This document shows, piece by piece, positions 30,553 through 40,089 of a stretch of DNA of 64,000 nt. Below the pieces are notes generated by a model. It made no database searches, had not been told where the DNA came from, and was given only the letters and a program-made list of their open reading frames with translations. The position numbers were made by a program, and so were the translations under genes. The stretch spans positions 2,115,344-2,179,343 of the forward strand of contig CM030933.1 in assembly GCA_018136815.1 (NCBI GenBank), in the 5' to 3' direction. Numbering within the stretch: the stretch's first letter is position 1; every line of letters starts with the position of its first letter. Source of the DNA: Isochrysis galbana (taxonomy: Eukaryota; Haptophyta; Isochrysidales; Isochrysidaceae).

Positions 30553-31326
30553 TCACTCAATCCTCACACCACCATTGTGGATACGACCATTATGTGCTCG
30601 CAGAGTGAACCCACCCTTTTGATCATCGTGGCCATGCCCAAAGATGTCTGAGCGCCACTGCCGCCGAGCGCGCTCTGATGCCGCACTGGCACAGCGCATG
30701 GGCTGCTGTGAACCAGTTTGAGGATGGGCGACAGATCCTGGAACGTCGATGCCGAATGAAGCTGCAATGCTCGTGTGGTAAAAGTTGGATGCATCACGCA
30801 AAGCACGCCTCGATGCCAGTGTGGCCCTTGAAGGCGTAGAGACATGTACACCGACTTCACCCTGAGGTAAAACAGTTGGCATTTCACCGCCGTCCGGCCG
30901 TGGACGTGCACGGCTGTGTGAATACACCTCAAATGAAGCCGCCTGATCTTCCATGCTGAGCAGGGAGGCTGGCTCGCCTTGCTGAGAGTGTGGTGTGCAA
31001 GGGGACAGCGCGTAGTCAGTGAGGAGATATGGGCTTGAGTATTGATTGCGCAAGTGAACGTCTCGTCTGACGGTCTGGGGACACAATTCGAGCTCGCGGA
31101 TGGAGTACTTGCGTGAGCTTCCATCGCCAGGCCGTGAGATTGTTATCCTCGTGCGCTGAGTGGTTGCATTCTGCAGCGCAGCTCCATTCATGGCGCCAAG
31201 GCCTGAGGCGGTCGTGACGAGTTGCGCGTCGGTGGGTGAAAGCCGGCGGCAAGCCGAGTCCGCCGCATGCATTCGCCTTGTCCGAGCCGCAGCCCATCCG
31301 AAGCTCGTGCCCCGCAGCCCCTCCAT
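30553..31326 (-). CDS. hypothetical protein
   Basis: The frame gives 257 residues from the ATG at 31,326 (MEGLRGTSFG); upstream in-frame sequence is CT-rich promoter DNA and not coding. The protein is basic and Ser/Thr/Arg-rich, without a membrane segment or a domain I recognise. Ordered-looking parts are SSRKYSIRELELCPQTVRRDV near residue 80 and ASNFYHTSIAASFGIDVPG near residue 190. It is head-to-head with the Asteroid-like gene across 334 bp. Confidence 0.55.
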   Translation of the reverse strand: MEGLRGTSFGWAAARTRRMHAADSACRRLSPTDAQLVTTASGLGAMNGAALQNATTQRTRITISRPGDGSSRKYSIRELELCPQTVRRDVHLRNQYSSPYLLTDYALSPCTPHSQQGEPASLLSMEDQAASFEVYSHSRARPRPDGGEMPTVLPQGEVGVHVSTPSRATLASRRALRDASNFYHTSIAASFGIDVPGSVAHPQTGSQQPMRCASAASERARRQWRSDIFGHGHDDQKGGFTLRAHNGRIHNGGVRIE

Positions 31327-31435
31327 TAGATTTCGACGGGTAGGCCGGGACGGCGAGCCGAACCCGTTGCCGCCAACCGCGCGAAAACACTGGCTGTTTT
31401 TTCTTTTTGTTCCCCAGTATACCTCATCAAGAGAA

Positions 31436-31471
<36 letters not shown>

Positions 31472-31660
31472 GGGGGAGGGGAGGGAAGAGAATGGGAGGG
31501 CCGCCGAGTGAGAGGAAGAGAAGAAGAAGAGGAGAGAAGAAGAGAGAAGAAGAGAGGAGGGGGAGGGGGGGAGAAGAGGAAGAAGGAGAGGTCAAAGATT
31601 TCGTGTCTGTCTACCACGCCGTCGTTCCCCCTTCGGGCGGCCGGCCAGCGCTGCCAAGCG
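31327..31660. promoter_or_regulatory. shared upstream region with a GA tract
   Basis: The divergent promoter interval contains a GA microsatellite at about 31,437-31,466 and a purine-rich stretch to 31,585. The purine strand is the same strand as the downstream Asteroid-like gene. No discrete promoter motif is recognised. Confidence 0.4.
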
Positions 31661-33791
31661 ATGGGCGTCAAGGGGCTCCACGGCTTCCTCGAGCGTAGGC
31701 TCGCGAGCAGCAGCTTCCGAGTCGCGCTGGCCGAGCTCGCGCGTAGGGCAGGTTCCGATGTCGTCGTCGTTGACGGCATGGCACTCATCCGCCGCCTCTA
31801 CCCTTTCTCTTTGGACTGGATTGGAGGAGGGCAGTTCCAAGAGCTCTACCTCTCGGTGGGCGAGTTTGTCCAGGGCTGGAACCGAGTGGGACTGCGCCTC
31901 GTCGTGTATTTCGATGGTGGGGTCGACGAGGCGAAATTGGACGAGTGGGTCTCCCGACGGAAGCGCGATCTCATCAGTTGCGAGAAGGTGGCCGAGAGCA
32001 TTGCCCGTAGAGAGCCAGTGCGCACGTCTTCTGCATGCTGGGTGCCACCCATCTACATTTCGAAATGGGTGGGCGCGGCGTTCCGGGCACACGGATGCGA
32101 GGTGGTCTATACTGCTGGCGAGGCCGATCGGCAGATTGCCGCACATTGCGTCCGGCAACGGTGTGCTGCCGTCCTGGGGAAGGACTCCGACTTCTTCATT
32201 CTTCCAGTACCACTCTACCTGGTAGGCCATCTTGCTTGCTGGGAACTGGCCATCCAAATGGCACTTGTTCACCCCAGACATCGCGCTCCGTGTCGCGCAG
32301 GTATTGGACTCCTTGCGTGAGCACGATGTGACCGCCTATCCGCGTTATGCTGTCCTGAATGTGTTTGGCTTATCGGAGCAGCTACTTCCGCTGGCAGCAT
32401 CCTTGATTGGGAATGACTTTGTAGATTCCAACGCCCTCGCTCCATTCCACGCGTACCTAATGCCGGGACGCACGGCGAGCGGCGGCCCGCTTATTGAAGC
32501 CGTGTGTGCCCATGTTCGGCGCGTTAGCGAGATTGTCGTGTGGCAGGACTGCGATGAGGAGCTGGCACCAGCGTTGTGGGAAGCATTAGATCCTAATGGT
32601 CTCATCACCATGGACGTACGTGCCAAGATAAGGCGCTCCATGGCTCAATATGCACTTCCACCTCTTGAAGAGACCGTATTCGCGAGCCAAGCCAGAGGAC
32701 GACAAGCTTCCCCAAAGCATACTGACGAGAGGACGGCAAGCGAATCGTCAAGAGGGCCGCGACGACCGGCGCTGTCCCCACTCTTGCTCCGGAGGTTCCA
32801 TCAAGGCTTCTTGGATTCGGCCATATACACCGCCGCAAGTCTCCGTGCAATCTGGCGGGGCGCGGGCATCGAGCCAATCGGATGTACTCCAGCGGTGGTT
32901 AGCTGCGCTCCTCTGCGCGCCGAAGTGTACGCCATCTGTGTATCTCATGAGTGTGGAGATCCCAAGCATGGTGCCAACAGAGGCGATAGCTGCGACACCC
33001 CGAACGTTGAGGAGCAATGGCCTGAAGGCTGTGTTCGCGAGTATCTGCTGTATTCAGGGAAAGAGCGACCCGAAATACCCGACTTGGTCAAGATTCCTGA
33101 TCCACTGGCGAAATTCGACGAGCTGCACGGCATGAAGCAGGAGGCACGCTGCCGCATTCTGCTCAAGGCATGCGCTCGTGCATCGGGCAGCGACGATCCC
33201 CTCTTGAACTTGGATGCAACGTCTCTGGTCGCGTCTGGCCCACTCATGCTAGCCGTTCTGACGCTTCGCTTCCTGCTTCGGCGAGGCCTTTTAGTCGCTG
33301 GACCTTCCATGCTCGCCCTCTTAGCGCAAAGCATAGTCCTCGCAAGGTTGGATGTGCTTCGGGAGAGACTTCCGCCCGATGAGCGCGGCCGCCAACTTGC
33401 ATCCTGTCCAACGGTCGACGCATTGAGGGCTTCCTCCCTTTTTCTGCGAGCCGCTACTGACGTGCTCTTGCTCAACTCTGCGTGCTGCGATCCCCTTGAA
33501 GTCGCCGGCGCCTGGCAGTTTTATGATGGCCCTTTGTTCCATTGGATGCATGATGCAGCCTCTCGAGGCAGTGGTGGGCGTGAGCTCATGCGCAATGACC
33601 CTCTTCTCTATCGTCTCCTATGCAGTCTGCGGCCCATCGCCTTTGCTACCACCGACCAAGCAAGTTTGATGAACGCAGCGTGTGCTGACGTCGCCAAGCG
33701 ATGGCGCGAGAACGCGCATCCACATGATGGGCGAGGCGCATCACATGGCCCGGAGCCTCCCAAGAAGGTGCAGCGGTCGTTGCCGCGGTGA
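31661..33791 (+). CDS. Asteroid/FAM120-like protein with FEN1-type nuclease fold
   Basis: Exons 31,661-32,221 and 32,301-33,791 join in phase 0 across a 79-nt GT-AG intron, giving 683 residues. The N-terminus shows the XPG-N hallmark MGVKGLHGFL, VVVDGMALIRRLY and VVYFDGGVDEAK. The XPG-I part shows YTAGEADRQIAAHC and VLGKDSDFFI, so the acidic active-site residues of FEN1-type nucleases are partly kept. After the intron come LNVFGLSEQLLPLAASLIGNDFVD, as in the helical arch/H3TH region, and a long C-terminal part with YTAASLRAIWRGAG and APLRAEVYAICV, typical of the Asteroid/constitutive-coactivator group and not of true FEN1. Whether it cuts DNA is unknown; several members are thought to be inactive or RNA-binding. 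Confidence 0.8.
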
Positions 33792-34462
33792 GAGACGGCG
33801 GGTAGGAGCTGCTGCTCGATGCGGGGCTATGGCAGACGGATGGGTGATACCGACGAGGAACCGACGCGCAGGGCTGCAAGGCCACCCTACACGCTACTTG
33901 AAAATTCATCACGTTAAATGCGTCTCGCTGCGCACGCTGCTTTGAACCCCACTTACTTGCTAGTCCACCCCCACATGACTATCCTCTCCCCCTTGCCCTG
34001 CGGCAAATTCCCCTCGTCCCTCGTGCACTACATACTACGTAGGGGTCCAAGCAACAACTATCGTATCGTTAAACCCGATAGGGTGATGGAGCGCGCGCCG
34101 CTGCCCGCCCTACGACTGGCCGGCCAACGGCGACCGGCCCATGGACGGGTACTCCCGCTCCCGCATGTCTCCGTCGGCCCGAAAATCAACTATCGTTAAA
34201 CCATACGGGCATGGGCATGGAGCGCGGCCACAAAAGTTTTTCTCAGACCCGCTCCGCTCTTGCTCTTACTAACTTTAAACAACAAACAACACGGGTCGTT
34301 ACAACGACACTACCGCGTGTCGGTTTTGGTCGGTCCAGCGCGGCGTGGGGAACGGCAGGAGAGGAGGGGAGCGGCGCGCGCTCCATGACCCTATGTATCG
34401 CTTTAACGATACTTGAAACAAAACACATAGCGAGGTTGGGGGTAAACCTAGAGAGAGAGAGA

Positions 34463-34556
<94 letters not shown>

Positions 34557-34933
34557 CCTTGGGGAGACCTAAATGGTGGCTTTCCCCCTAGCAACAACAG
34601 TGGTGAATCCATGTTGTCAACAAAGTATGGAGCCCATGCTAAACAGCGTGTGCGTGTGCTTATAGTTATAGTTTATAGTTTTGCTCGCACCTAGCGTCGT
34701 GCAGATGATCAGATGAGATATCACAAGAAGCATGATTTAAACGCTTATTTCAATGGGAAGTGCTGCAGCAATGCATTTGTATGCCTCTCTCAGATGATGA
34801 AGGCTACGAGCTACGACGTAATTACTTGTTGTAGTACACTATATACTCTTGGATAATCGATGTACGTTTTTCGTTCAACAATTGGTGGCGGCCGATCAAC
34901 TGCGATTCGCCCCCGAGTGCAAGCCACTCGAAT
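33792..34933. other. intergenic region with inverted repeats
   Basis: No gene is supported. Around 34,055-34,425 a word of the type CTATCGT(n)AACGATA plus GCGCGCTCCATGACCCTAT occurs in both orientations (34,055-34,105 and 34,180-34,235 reversed, 34,355-34,425 direct), giving a possible ~370-bp inverted-repeat element. A third relative is at 50,490-50,560. Confidence 0.45.
34450..34553. repeat. GA dinucleotide microsatellite
   Basis: About 100 bp of almost perfect (GA)n on the plus strand, interrupted once near 34,464. Confidence 0.95.
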
Positions 34934-35389
34934 TCAAACAGTGGGCCTTCCGCCGGGAGGGCCAGCTTCGATCGGATGCAGTCGATCCGTCGGGCGCACC
35001 CGGTAGTACGCTCCCTCCCAGCTCGGACAACGCACACGGTCATCACATTCAAGTCGTCCATCTGGACCAATGAATGAGTTCTCTGGGAACCTTGCCGCGA
35101 TGAATTCTTCAAATGATGCGTTGGGATGCTCGCGCTTAAAGAAAATCATCATGTTCTCGAGCGACATCTGCATGTACTCCCTCACATTCGCACTCATTTG
35201 CTCATCTGACATGGCACTTGAATTGCCTTCAAGCGAGCGAGCAAGCATCTCTTGCCGCCTCGCCTTCATCTGCGCCTCGCGGTACTGATCCCATAACAGA
35301 AGCCCTGTAACTGCCACACCAGCGGCTACACCGATCGCAGCGCCAAGCCCTGTCCCGGCCGCGGAAGCGCCCCGGCTGCCCCGGCCCAT
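34934..35389 (-). CDS. small single-pass membrane protein, unknown
   Basis: The frame gives 151 residues from the ATG at 35,389. Residues 12-32 form a Gly/Ala-rich transmembrane segment (GLGAAIGVAAGVAVTGLLLW) preceded by a short basic start. A soluble domain follows (REYMQMSLENMMIFFKRE, FEEFIAARFPENSF, CPSWEGAYYRVRP). Two Cys lie near residue 115. I do not recognise the family; topology suggests an organelle or ER membrane anchor. It is intronless and codon use resembles the other host genes. Confidence 0.6.
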   Translation of the reverse strand: MGRGSRGASAAGTGLGAAIGVAAGVAVTGLLLWDQYREAQMKARRQEMLARSLEGNSSAMSDEQMSANVREYMQMSLENMMIFFKREHPNASFEEFIAARFPENSFIGPDGRLECDDRVRCPSWEGAYYRVRPTDRLHPIEAGPPGGRPTV

Positions 35390-35889
35390 GCCACACAGGA
35401 GGAGGAGAGGGCGCCCGCGGCTGGACGTCCGGCGTCCCTCTGGCCCGCCCTTTGTTATTTCGTCCGCCTTCTGTCAAAACTCTCCGGATGAGTTTTGTAG
35501 TATAAGTTATGTCCATAGAGTCGGTGCCATAGGGACATATAGGGACCTCGTGTGTTTCTCGACCCTTCGCCGTCGCAAAACTCATGCTGCACCTTGTCAC
35601 GTACTCGCTAGTAGCGTACAAGGCTTGTAATAGTTATGGCCCGCTCAGCCTAAGGGCGGAGAAAATTTTTCGAGAGATAAGTGCAAGTGCTTATTTTTAT
35701 TTATGATTTATGTATAATTTACTACTATGTGCTTTGGAATTTACCGAGAAAGTAAGGCTAGAAGTGGTGTGAAGAATCCTGGTCTGTGGAGGGATGGTTC
35801 CATTCCAAGAAAAGGAATCGGATGGGGCAGAAGGCGGTTGAGCGTTTGGTGCGCGCTCACATTCACATACCACATACCAACTTAGTGTT

Positions 35890-36080
35890 GGAGCGTCGTT
35901 TTGAAGAGGCCGAGAGGCGGCGTCTGACCACTAAAAGGCCTACCCGGAACCCGCACACCGCACTCTGAACCAGGCCCATGGTAGCGCACCTGGGCCGAAC
36001 CCCAGATACCAAAGACAAAGGAATGACAGGGGGAAGGGGAAGAGGTGGAGGGAAGGGAAGTGAAGGGCGATGTCGGCGTA
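35890..36080 (-). repeat. dispersed ~200-bp repeat, copy
   Basis: Shares GAAGAGGC..GGCGGCGTCTG, GCCTACCCGGAACCCGC, GTAGCGCACC and ACCCCAGATACCAAAGACAAAGGAA words with copies at 29,710, 59,625 and 62,670 (the last two orientations differ). There is no coding capacity; it directly abuts the MITE that starts at 36,099. Confidence 0.6.
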
Positions 36081-36098
36081 GACAGGGGGGTACCCTAG

Positions 36099-36652
36099 CC
36101 TACATGTGAAACTCAGCGGGTTCACTCTCCAAACACATTAAACTCGGTATGTTTTTGGCCATGGAAGAAACTCAGGGAAACTCAGTGGGAAACTCAGATA
36201 CCGGGGGGGGGCTTCCCTAGGGGTGAGGCAGAGTTTCCCTCCTCTCCCGTTTCCCTCCTCTACCCCCTTCCCCCGCCCTTTCTTTCCCCGCACGGGTCCT
36301 CTTTGTGCCGAAACTATACCCCTTCCCATTTTTACCTCTCGGCCTCGTTCCTGTCTTGACATAGCCCCCCGGCTCCCCCCCCTCCCCCCCTCCCGCCCCT
36401 TATTACTTACTCCACTTGCGAAACGATCCCCCCCCTTCTTATATAAAATTTTCCTCCCTTGTTTTATCTTTATGTAAAGCTTCCCCGGTCGCTTTACGGC
36501 GTCCGGGGCCTTCGGGCCTTCGGCCCCGGCCGCTTCACCGTCACCTCTCAAGCCGGGGCCTGCGGCCCCGACTGCGTCTCCTAGAAACTCAGCCAAACTC
36601 ATATGTATTAGCCCTCCGTAGAAACTCACTGAATCTGTGTTTCACATGTAGG
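36099..36652. mobile_element. hAT-like MITE, copy 1
   Basis: A 554-bp non-coding element with inverted ends CCTACATGTGAAAC...GTTTCACATGTAGG. It is flanked by an 8-bp duplication with one mismatch, TACCCTAG (36,091-36,098) and TATCCTAG (36,653-36,660). AAACTCAG words repeat just inside both ends. Its centre is C/T-rich. An 8-bp duplication is the hAT hallmark. Confidence 0.8.
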
Positions 36653-37104
36653 TATCCTAGTATAGTAGATAGTAGGTGTGTAGCCCAGAATCTTCAAATG
36701 TTTTTCTGTTGAAGAGGCGGCGTCTGCTGTGCTGCCTTGGGATCTGGAGATGGTGCTTGATGAGCCGTCGGAAGAGGAGTGAAGGGCTCTATAATTAGTG
36801 GTTTATAATAGGAATAGCTAATAATAGCCCATAACTCTATATCTCTATATTCTATCTATAGCTTCTTGGTATTTAAAAGCTAAAGAAAGGCAAAAGCATC
36901 TGAGATCTAAGCTGAGAATACTGATACTGATATGAGTATTAGTCCCGGACCCTCTGTGAGTTGAGATACTGATGAAACCGCAAGGCTATGGGATATGGGA
37001 ATGGGAGCGCGACCTGCGCTCGTAGGGGGTCTGGTTGGTATGGATGAATGCCTTAGCTCATGCCAATGCCAAGAGGCAGAGTCTGAGGTTGACCGACAGC
37101 CGAC

Positions 37105-37233
37105 AGGCGCCTTGCCTTCATTCGGTGCCAGTTTTTTTTTGTCATAAACGTCGGCTAGATAAAACCCGTAACGAAACGCTGGGGTGAGTCCGCGCGGCGA
37201 AAAAAGAAGAAAGCGCGCGGGGAGGAAGACGCC
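37105..37233. repeat. 129-bp repeat of the virus-like island, copy 1
   Basis: Near-identical to 39,884-40,009, differing by a 3-nt insertion and two or three substitutions. It contains a GCCTTCATTCGGTGCC word, a T9 run, a TAGATAAAACCC or TATATAAAACCC box and GTAACGAAACGC. In both copies it sits between ORFs, so a promoter or intergenic control role is likely. Confidence 0.85.
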
Positions 37234-37417
37234 TCCGGATTGATCCTCGCGCACGCGCAGTGGGGGGCATGACGTGCGCTACCGACACTGAATACAAACA
37301 CACTCCACCCGCGTTTCGTTACGAGGGGCCGCTCCCAAAAGAACGCGATGCGGGTCGTCCCCCCTCGCCATAAAATTCGGGTTAGGACAGGTAGGCGCCT
37401 CTTTGGGTCGACGAAGG

Positions 37418-37825
37418 ATGCACGTGGTGCCCTTTTCGCACTGGAGCGCCGATATCCCACCGTCTTACTCGCGCCCCGCGAAAGGAGCGTTCGCCGTTGC
37501 TTCGACGAAGGGCTTGGTGCGCGTGAACCCGCTGTCGGGTGGGCGCTCGGGCGAGCTGTGCGACTTTTGGGTGACCCCCGATTGGCGCGGTCAAGGCGTT
37601 GGGAGGGCTTTGTTACGGGAAGCGATGCGTGTCGCTCGTGAGCTAGGGATGCGGCGCCTGTGGTTGTGGACGTTACTCGAGTCGGGGCCCGTCTCGTTGT
37701 ATCATCGCGTGGGCTTCCGGGTAGCCCGCAGTGGAGTTCCCCGTCGGCTCGAGGCCCCCTCCCTTCGTTTGAGACATCCTTGGCTCGGCGAGAAAGCGGT
37801 GGTGCACATGGTTGTCAGTCTGTGA
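37418..37825 (+). CDS. GNAT-family N-acetyltransferase
   Basis: The frame gives 135 residues from the ATG at 37,418. Acetyl-CoA-binding motif A is clear (CDFWVTPDWRGQGVGRALLREAM, with the R/Q-x-x-G-x-G/A core QGVGRA). It is followed by a helix, a LWLWTLLESGPVSLYHRVGF strand and a C-terminal strand. Length fits a minimal GNAT domain. The substrate is unknown. It is the first ORF after the 129-bp repeat, which carries a TATA-like box on the same strand 260 bp upstream. GNAT genes are common in giant viruses and bacteria; transfer is likely but not shown. Confidence 0.75.
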   Translation: MHVVPFSHWSADIPPSYSRPAKGAFAVASTKGLVRVNPLSGGRSGELCDFWVTPDWRGQGVGRALLREAMRVARELGMRRLWLWTLLESGPVSLYHRVGFRVARSGVPRRLEAPSLRLRHPWLGEKAVVHMVVSL

Positions 37826-38036
37826 CGAAGGCGGCGTGACCGGAGGGGGGAGCCGGAGGGAAAGGAGATCAATATACCTTGGAAAATTATTCTACTGCGT
37901 GTATGGTAAGCAGCATGTCGGGCCATAAAAGGGTCGCCGAGTCCCGGGTGAGCGGGGGAAAGATCCCTCGGTCAGGTCGTTTGCCTTCATTTGGTACCCC
38001 TCGTTTCCCAATACGCAATGCGTCGGTACAAAAAAA

Positions 38037-38267
38037 ATGTGGTCGGTAAAGAGGTCGTTTGACTTGACTGTTCGAAGAGATAACCCGCGGGACACGGGAA
38101 CTGTTCTGAGGGTGCTTCATTTTTTTTGGGGTGGAGGTGTCGATTCGGGTTCAGCTTCCCAAGTAAAGATTGAAAACAAAAGGCCGCTTATCGGTTCGGG
38201 TTCAGCTCCCGTAAAGATTGAACCCACAAGGCCCAGCAACATCAAATACAAAAAAGCTCGGTCCTAG
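38037..38267 (+). CDS. small ORF with duplicated VKIE motif
   Basis: The frame gives 76 residues from an ATG preceded by A7. The C-terminal half contains two imperfect 20-residue repeats (SGSASQVKIENKRP and SGSAPVKIEPTRP), arising from a ~47-bp tandem duplication at 38,140-38,235. There is no known domain. It could be a short viral protein or the tail of a broken one. Confidence 0.3.
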   Translation: MWSVKRSFDLTVRRDNPRDTGTVLRVLHFFWGGGVDSGSASQVKIENKRPLIGSGSAPVKIEPTRPSNIKYKKARS

Positions 38268-38358
38268 GACACCGGGCCGAGCTCACCATGAGGGCGCTCC
38301 TGCGAGCAAGGGGATGCATGGTTACTAGGGACCTGTAACGAAACTTTTTTTTTCTAGT

Positions 38359-38688
38359 ATGTACTGTGAATTACAAATGATTCGATTGAGTGAAGTGTTT
38401 TCGCGACTGATCCAGAAAAATGCTTCTGCTTTCGCTCCACCCAAATGCGGTCGATGCTCCAAGGTGGAGCGCTCCCGTCCCCTCGACGAGCAGGGGCGAG
38501 TTCGGGAGATCCGAGGTCTACGTCAATGCCTGAACCCAAACTGCGGTCCGAGTGGTCAAGAGAGAGGTATTCTCTTGAACCGAGACCGCATGGGCGCAAC
38601 CAACATTGGCTGGAATCTCGCGAGAGCCCTCGACGGGGTTCCGCTCATAGGAGCACCCCCCCCCAGGGATCGAAAGGGAGCTGCATGA
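38359..38688 (+). pseudogene. TnpB/Fanzor-type nuclease, C-terminal remnant
   Basis: This 109-residue ORF matches only the end of the family. The zinc ribbon is visible (CGRC near residue 30, CLNPNC near residue 57), and GLRQC is followed by LLNRDRMGATNIGWNLARAL, the RuvC-III segment with its catalytic Asp in NRDxxxAxN. The earlier RuvC-I and RuvC-II parts are absent, so it cannot be an active nuclease. Fanzor proteins are the eukaryotic and viral relatives of the IS200/IS605-IS607 TnpB and use a guide RNA encoded at the 3' end. A perfect hairpin lies 43 bp after the stop, where the element's end would be expected. Confidence 0.7.
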
Positions 38689-38730
38689 CCTGAGCATCGA
38701 ACTCGAGTGACCAACAAATTCTGAACGATT

Positions 38731-38752
38731 CCTCTCACTGGACAGTGAGAGG
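38731..38752. terminator. perfect 10-bp hairpin after the Fanzor-like ORF
   Basis: Arms CCTCTCACTG and CAGTGAGAGG are separated by GA. The hairpin could be a transcript-end hairpin, as used by some giant viruses, or part of a transposon end. It lies between the convergent Fanzor remnant and the Cys-rich gene. Confidence 0.6.
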
Positions 38753-38756
38753 ATCC

Positions 38757-38819
38757 TTAAGGCTCGTAGCGTGTATGTCCGTGTGTATTTGGGTTTGTGT
38801 GTGTTTCGTTACGGGTTTT
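38757..38819 (-). promoter_or_regulatory. 63-bp 3'-flanking repeat, copy C
   Basis: Ends in TTTCGTTACGGGTTTTA on the plus strand. In sense orientation of the Cys-rich gene it begins 59 bp after the stop codon. The word CGTAAC at one end can pair with GTTACG at the other in copies A and B. It is more diverged than those two (GT-rich middle). Confidence 0.55.
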
Positions 38820-38877
38820 AGTGCGTGCCCCCCCTCGATGAAAATTCCAGCGGCCTCCTCGTCACGCATCTAGCCAA

Positions 38878-39264
38878 TCAGTCATCAGATCTGCAGGTAC
38901 CACTACGACACGTGTATTCACCACAGCACTCCGAGTTACTTTGGCACACCGACCCTGGCTCGCGGCATGGCGTCTCACACACTCCGTTGTCATTGCACTC
39001 GAGTCCTTCACAGCACTCGTCGCCATAACTGCACCCCCCCCTTTTCTCGACACACGGTGTGACGGTACGGCACTTTTGGTCGGAGCACACGAGATCGTGA
39101 CAACAGTCTCCATCGTTTGCAAACTCTCCATCCACATCCTTGCATCTGTCTGGCTGCTTCTTCGTGAGTACCAACGCGACGACGGTGGCGGCGACCACGG
39201 TGGCGACGACCACCGCAAGGGCAATCAAAAGTCGTTTCGACGGCATATTTACCCACATGCCCAT
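38878..39264 (-). CDS. membrane-anchored triple-knottin protein, copy 1
   Basis: The frame gives 128 residues from the ATG at 39,264, which follows an A-run. A basic start is followed by a signal-anchor (LLIALAVVVATVVAATVVALVL, residues about 11-32) and then three Cys-rich modules. The module pattern C-x6-C-x5-CC-x4-C-x4/5-C is that of inhibitor-cystine-knot (knottin) folds. In module 1 the second Cys is replaced by Phe (DGEFANDG), so one disulfide is lost compared with copy 2. Knottins occur in toxins, protease inhibitors and surface proteins; no specific activity can be read here. Outward display on a membrane or virion is an inference. Confidence 0.7.
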   Translation of the reverse strand: MGMWVNMPSKRLLIALAVVVATVVAATVVALVLTKKQPDRCKDVDGEFANDGDCCHDLVCSDQKCRTVTPCVEKRGGCSYGDECCEGLECNDNGVCETPCREPGSVCQSNSECCGEYTCRSGTCRSDD

Positions 39265-39311
39265 TTTTTTTAGTCCAACGTTCGGTTCGAAACAAACGCG
39301 ATGCGCTTGCC

Positions 39312-39767
39312 TCATGGGGGGGAGGGGGAGTCTCCTGAGTTTGCATTCGCTGTGGATAATCGCTTGGTCACGGTCCTGATGACAAAGACGACCACCGCCA
39401 CGAGCGCGGCGACGACCCCAAGCGTGACCAACAAGGCGGTCAGCATTACTTTGTCGAAGATGAAGCGGAGGGCCAGCTGTGTTGGTGTTTCCACCGAGTC
39501 CGCACTGCACTCGACGTGGAGCGAGCGCACCGGGTGCGTCCACCCGATCGCCTTCAGGTCGACTTCTTCACGGCGCTTGTCTTGTGCTTGCGGGTCGTCT
39601 ACCGACGGGCCGTGTATGGTCGAGCTCACGCCTTTGGAGTGGGGCTCGGAAAAGATAGTCATTTTGCACCCCATCCTCGCAGATGCCTGCTTGGGGTCCT
39701 GGAGGTTCACCTCGTACTTTCCCGTTCCAAAGCCATTCCTATCGACGCGCCCGGGGGCGTTCCCCAT
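39312..39767 (-). CDS. single-pass membrane protein of the virus-like island
   Basis: The frame gives 151 residues from the ATG at 39,767 (MGNAPGRVDR). The first 105 residues are soluble and polar. One transmembrane helix follows (LTALLVTLGVVAALVAVVVFVI, residues about 112-133), then a short basic, Ser/Pro tail. The N-terminal MGNA could allow myristoylation. I do not recognise the family. It lies 117 bp downstream of copy 2 of the 129-bp repeat, a plausible promoter. Confidence 0.5.
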   Translation of the reverse strand: MGNAPGRVDRNGFGTGKYEVNLQDPKQASARMGCKMTIFSEPHSKGVSSTIHGPSVDDPQAQDKRREEVDLKAIGWTHPVRSLHVECSADSVETPTQLALRFIFDKVMLTALLVTLGVVAALVAVVVFVIRTVTKRLSTANANSGDSPSPP

Positions 39768-39883
39768 TGTTACAATTTAGGCTCGCACGCACACGGGAGC
39801 GCCTTTTGTTTTTGGGGTGCTTTTTATTTTTTTCGGGGGGGGGGGCGCTTGATTTTTTGACGCGGGTGGCTGCTTGGCCGCCG

Positions 39884-40009
39884 AGGCGCCTTGCCTTCAT
39901 TCGGTGCCAGTTTTTTTTTGTCATAAACGTCGGCTATATAAAACCCGTAACGAAACGCTGGGGGTCCGCGCGGCGAAAAAAGAAGAAAGCGCGCGGGGAG
40001 GAAGACGCC
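39884..40009. repeat. 129-bp repeat of the virus-like island, copy 2
   Basis: The 126-bp copy of the segment at 37,105-37,233. It has a full TATATAAAAC box where copy 1 has TAGATAAAAC. It is placed between minus-strand ORFs. Confidence 0.85.
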
Positions 40010-40017
40010 GCGCGTCC

Positions 40018-40080
40018 TTAAGGCCTCGTAACATCGTGTTTGTGTTTGTATTCCGTGTCTGTGCGTTTCGTTACGGGTTT
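40018..40080 (-). promoter_or_regulatory. 63-bp 3'-flanking repeat, copy A
   Basis: Nearly identical to 40,921-40,983 (five or fewer differences). It starts TTAAGGCCTCGTAACATC and ends GTTTCGTTACGGGTTT. In gene sense it follows the stop of the 40,090-40,449 ORF within 10 bp. Complementary CGTAAC and GTTACG ends could form a stem, consistent with a transcript-end signal. Confidence 0.65.
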
Positions 40081-40089
40081 CAACGTTTG

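Noticed and set aside
30564-31124. 186-codon frame in another phase of the hypothetical gene at 30,553-31,326
   Set aside because: Same strand, different phase, poorer composition; the longer frame has the better start.
32222-32277. A 56-nt intron in the Asteroid-like gene
   Set aside because: GT-AG ends exist but the exons would be out of phase; the 79-nt intron ending at 32,300 keeps phase.
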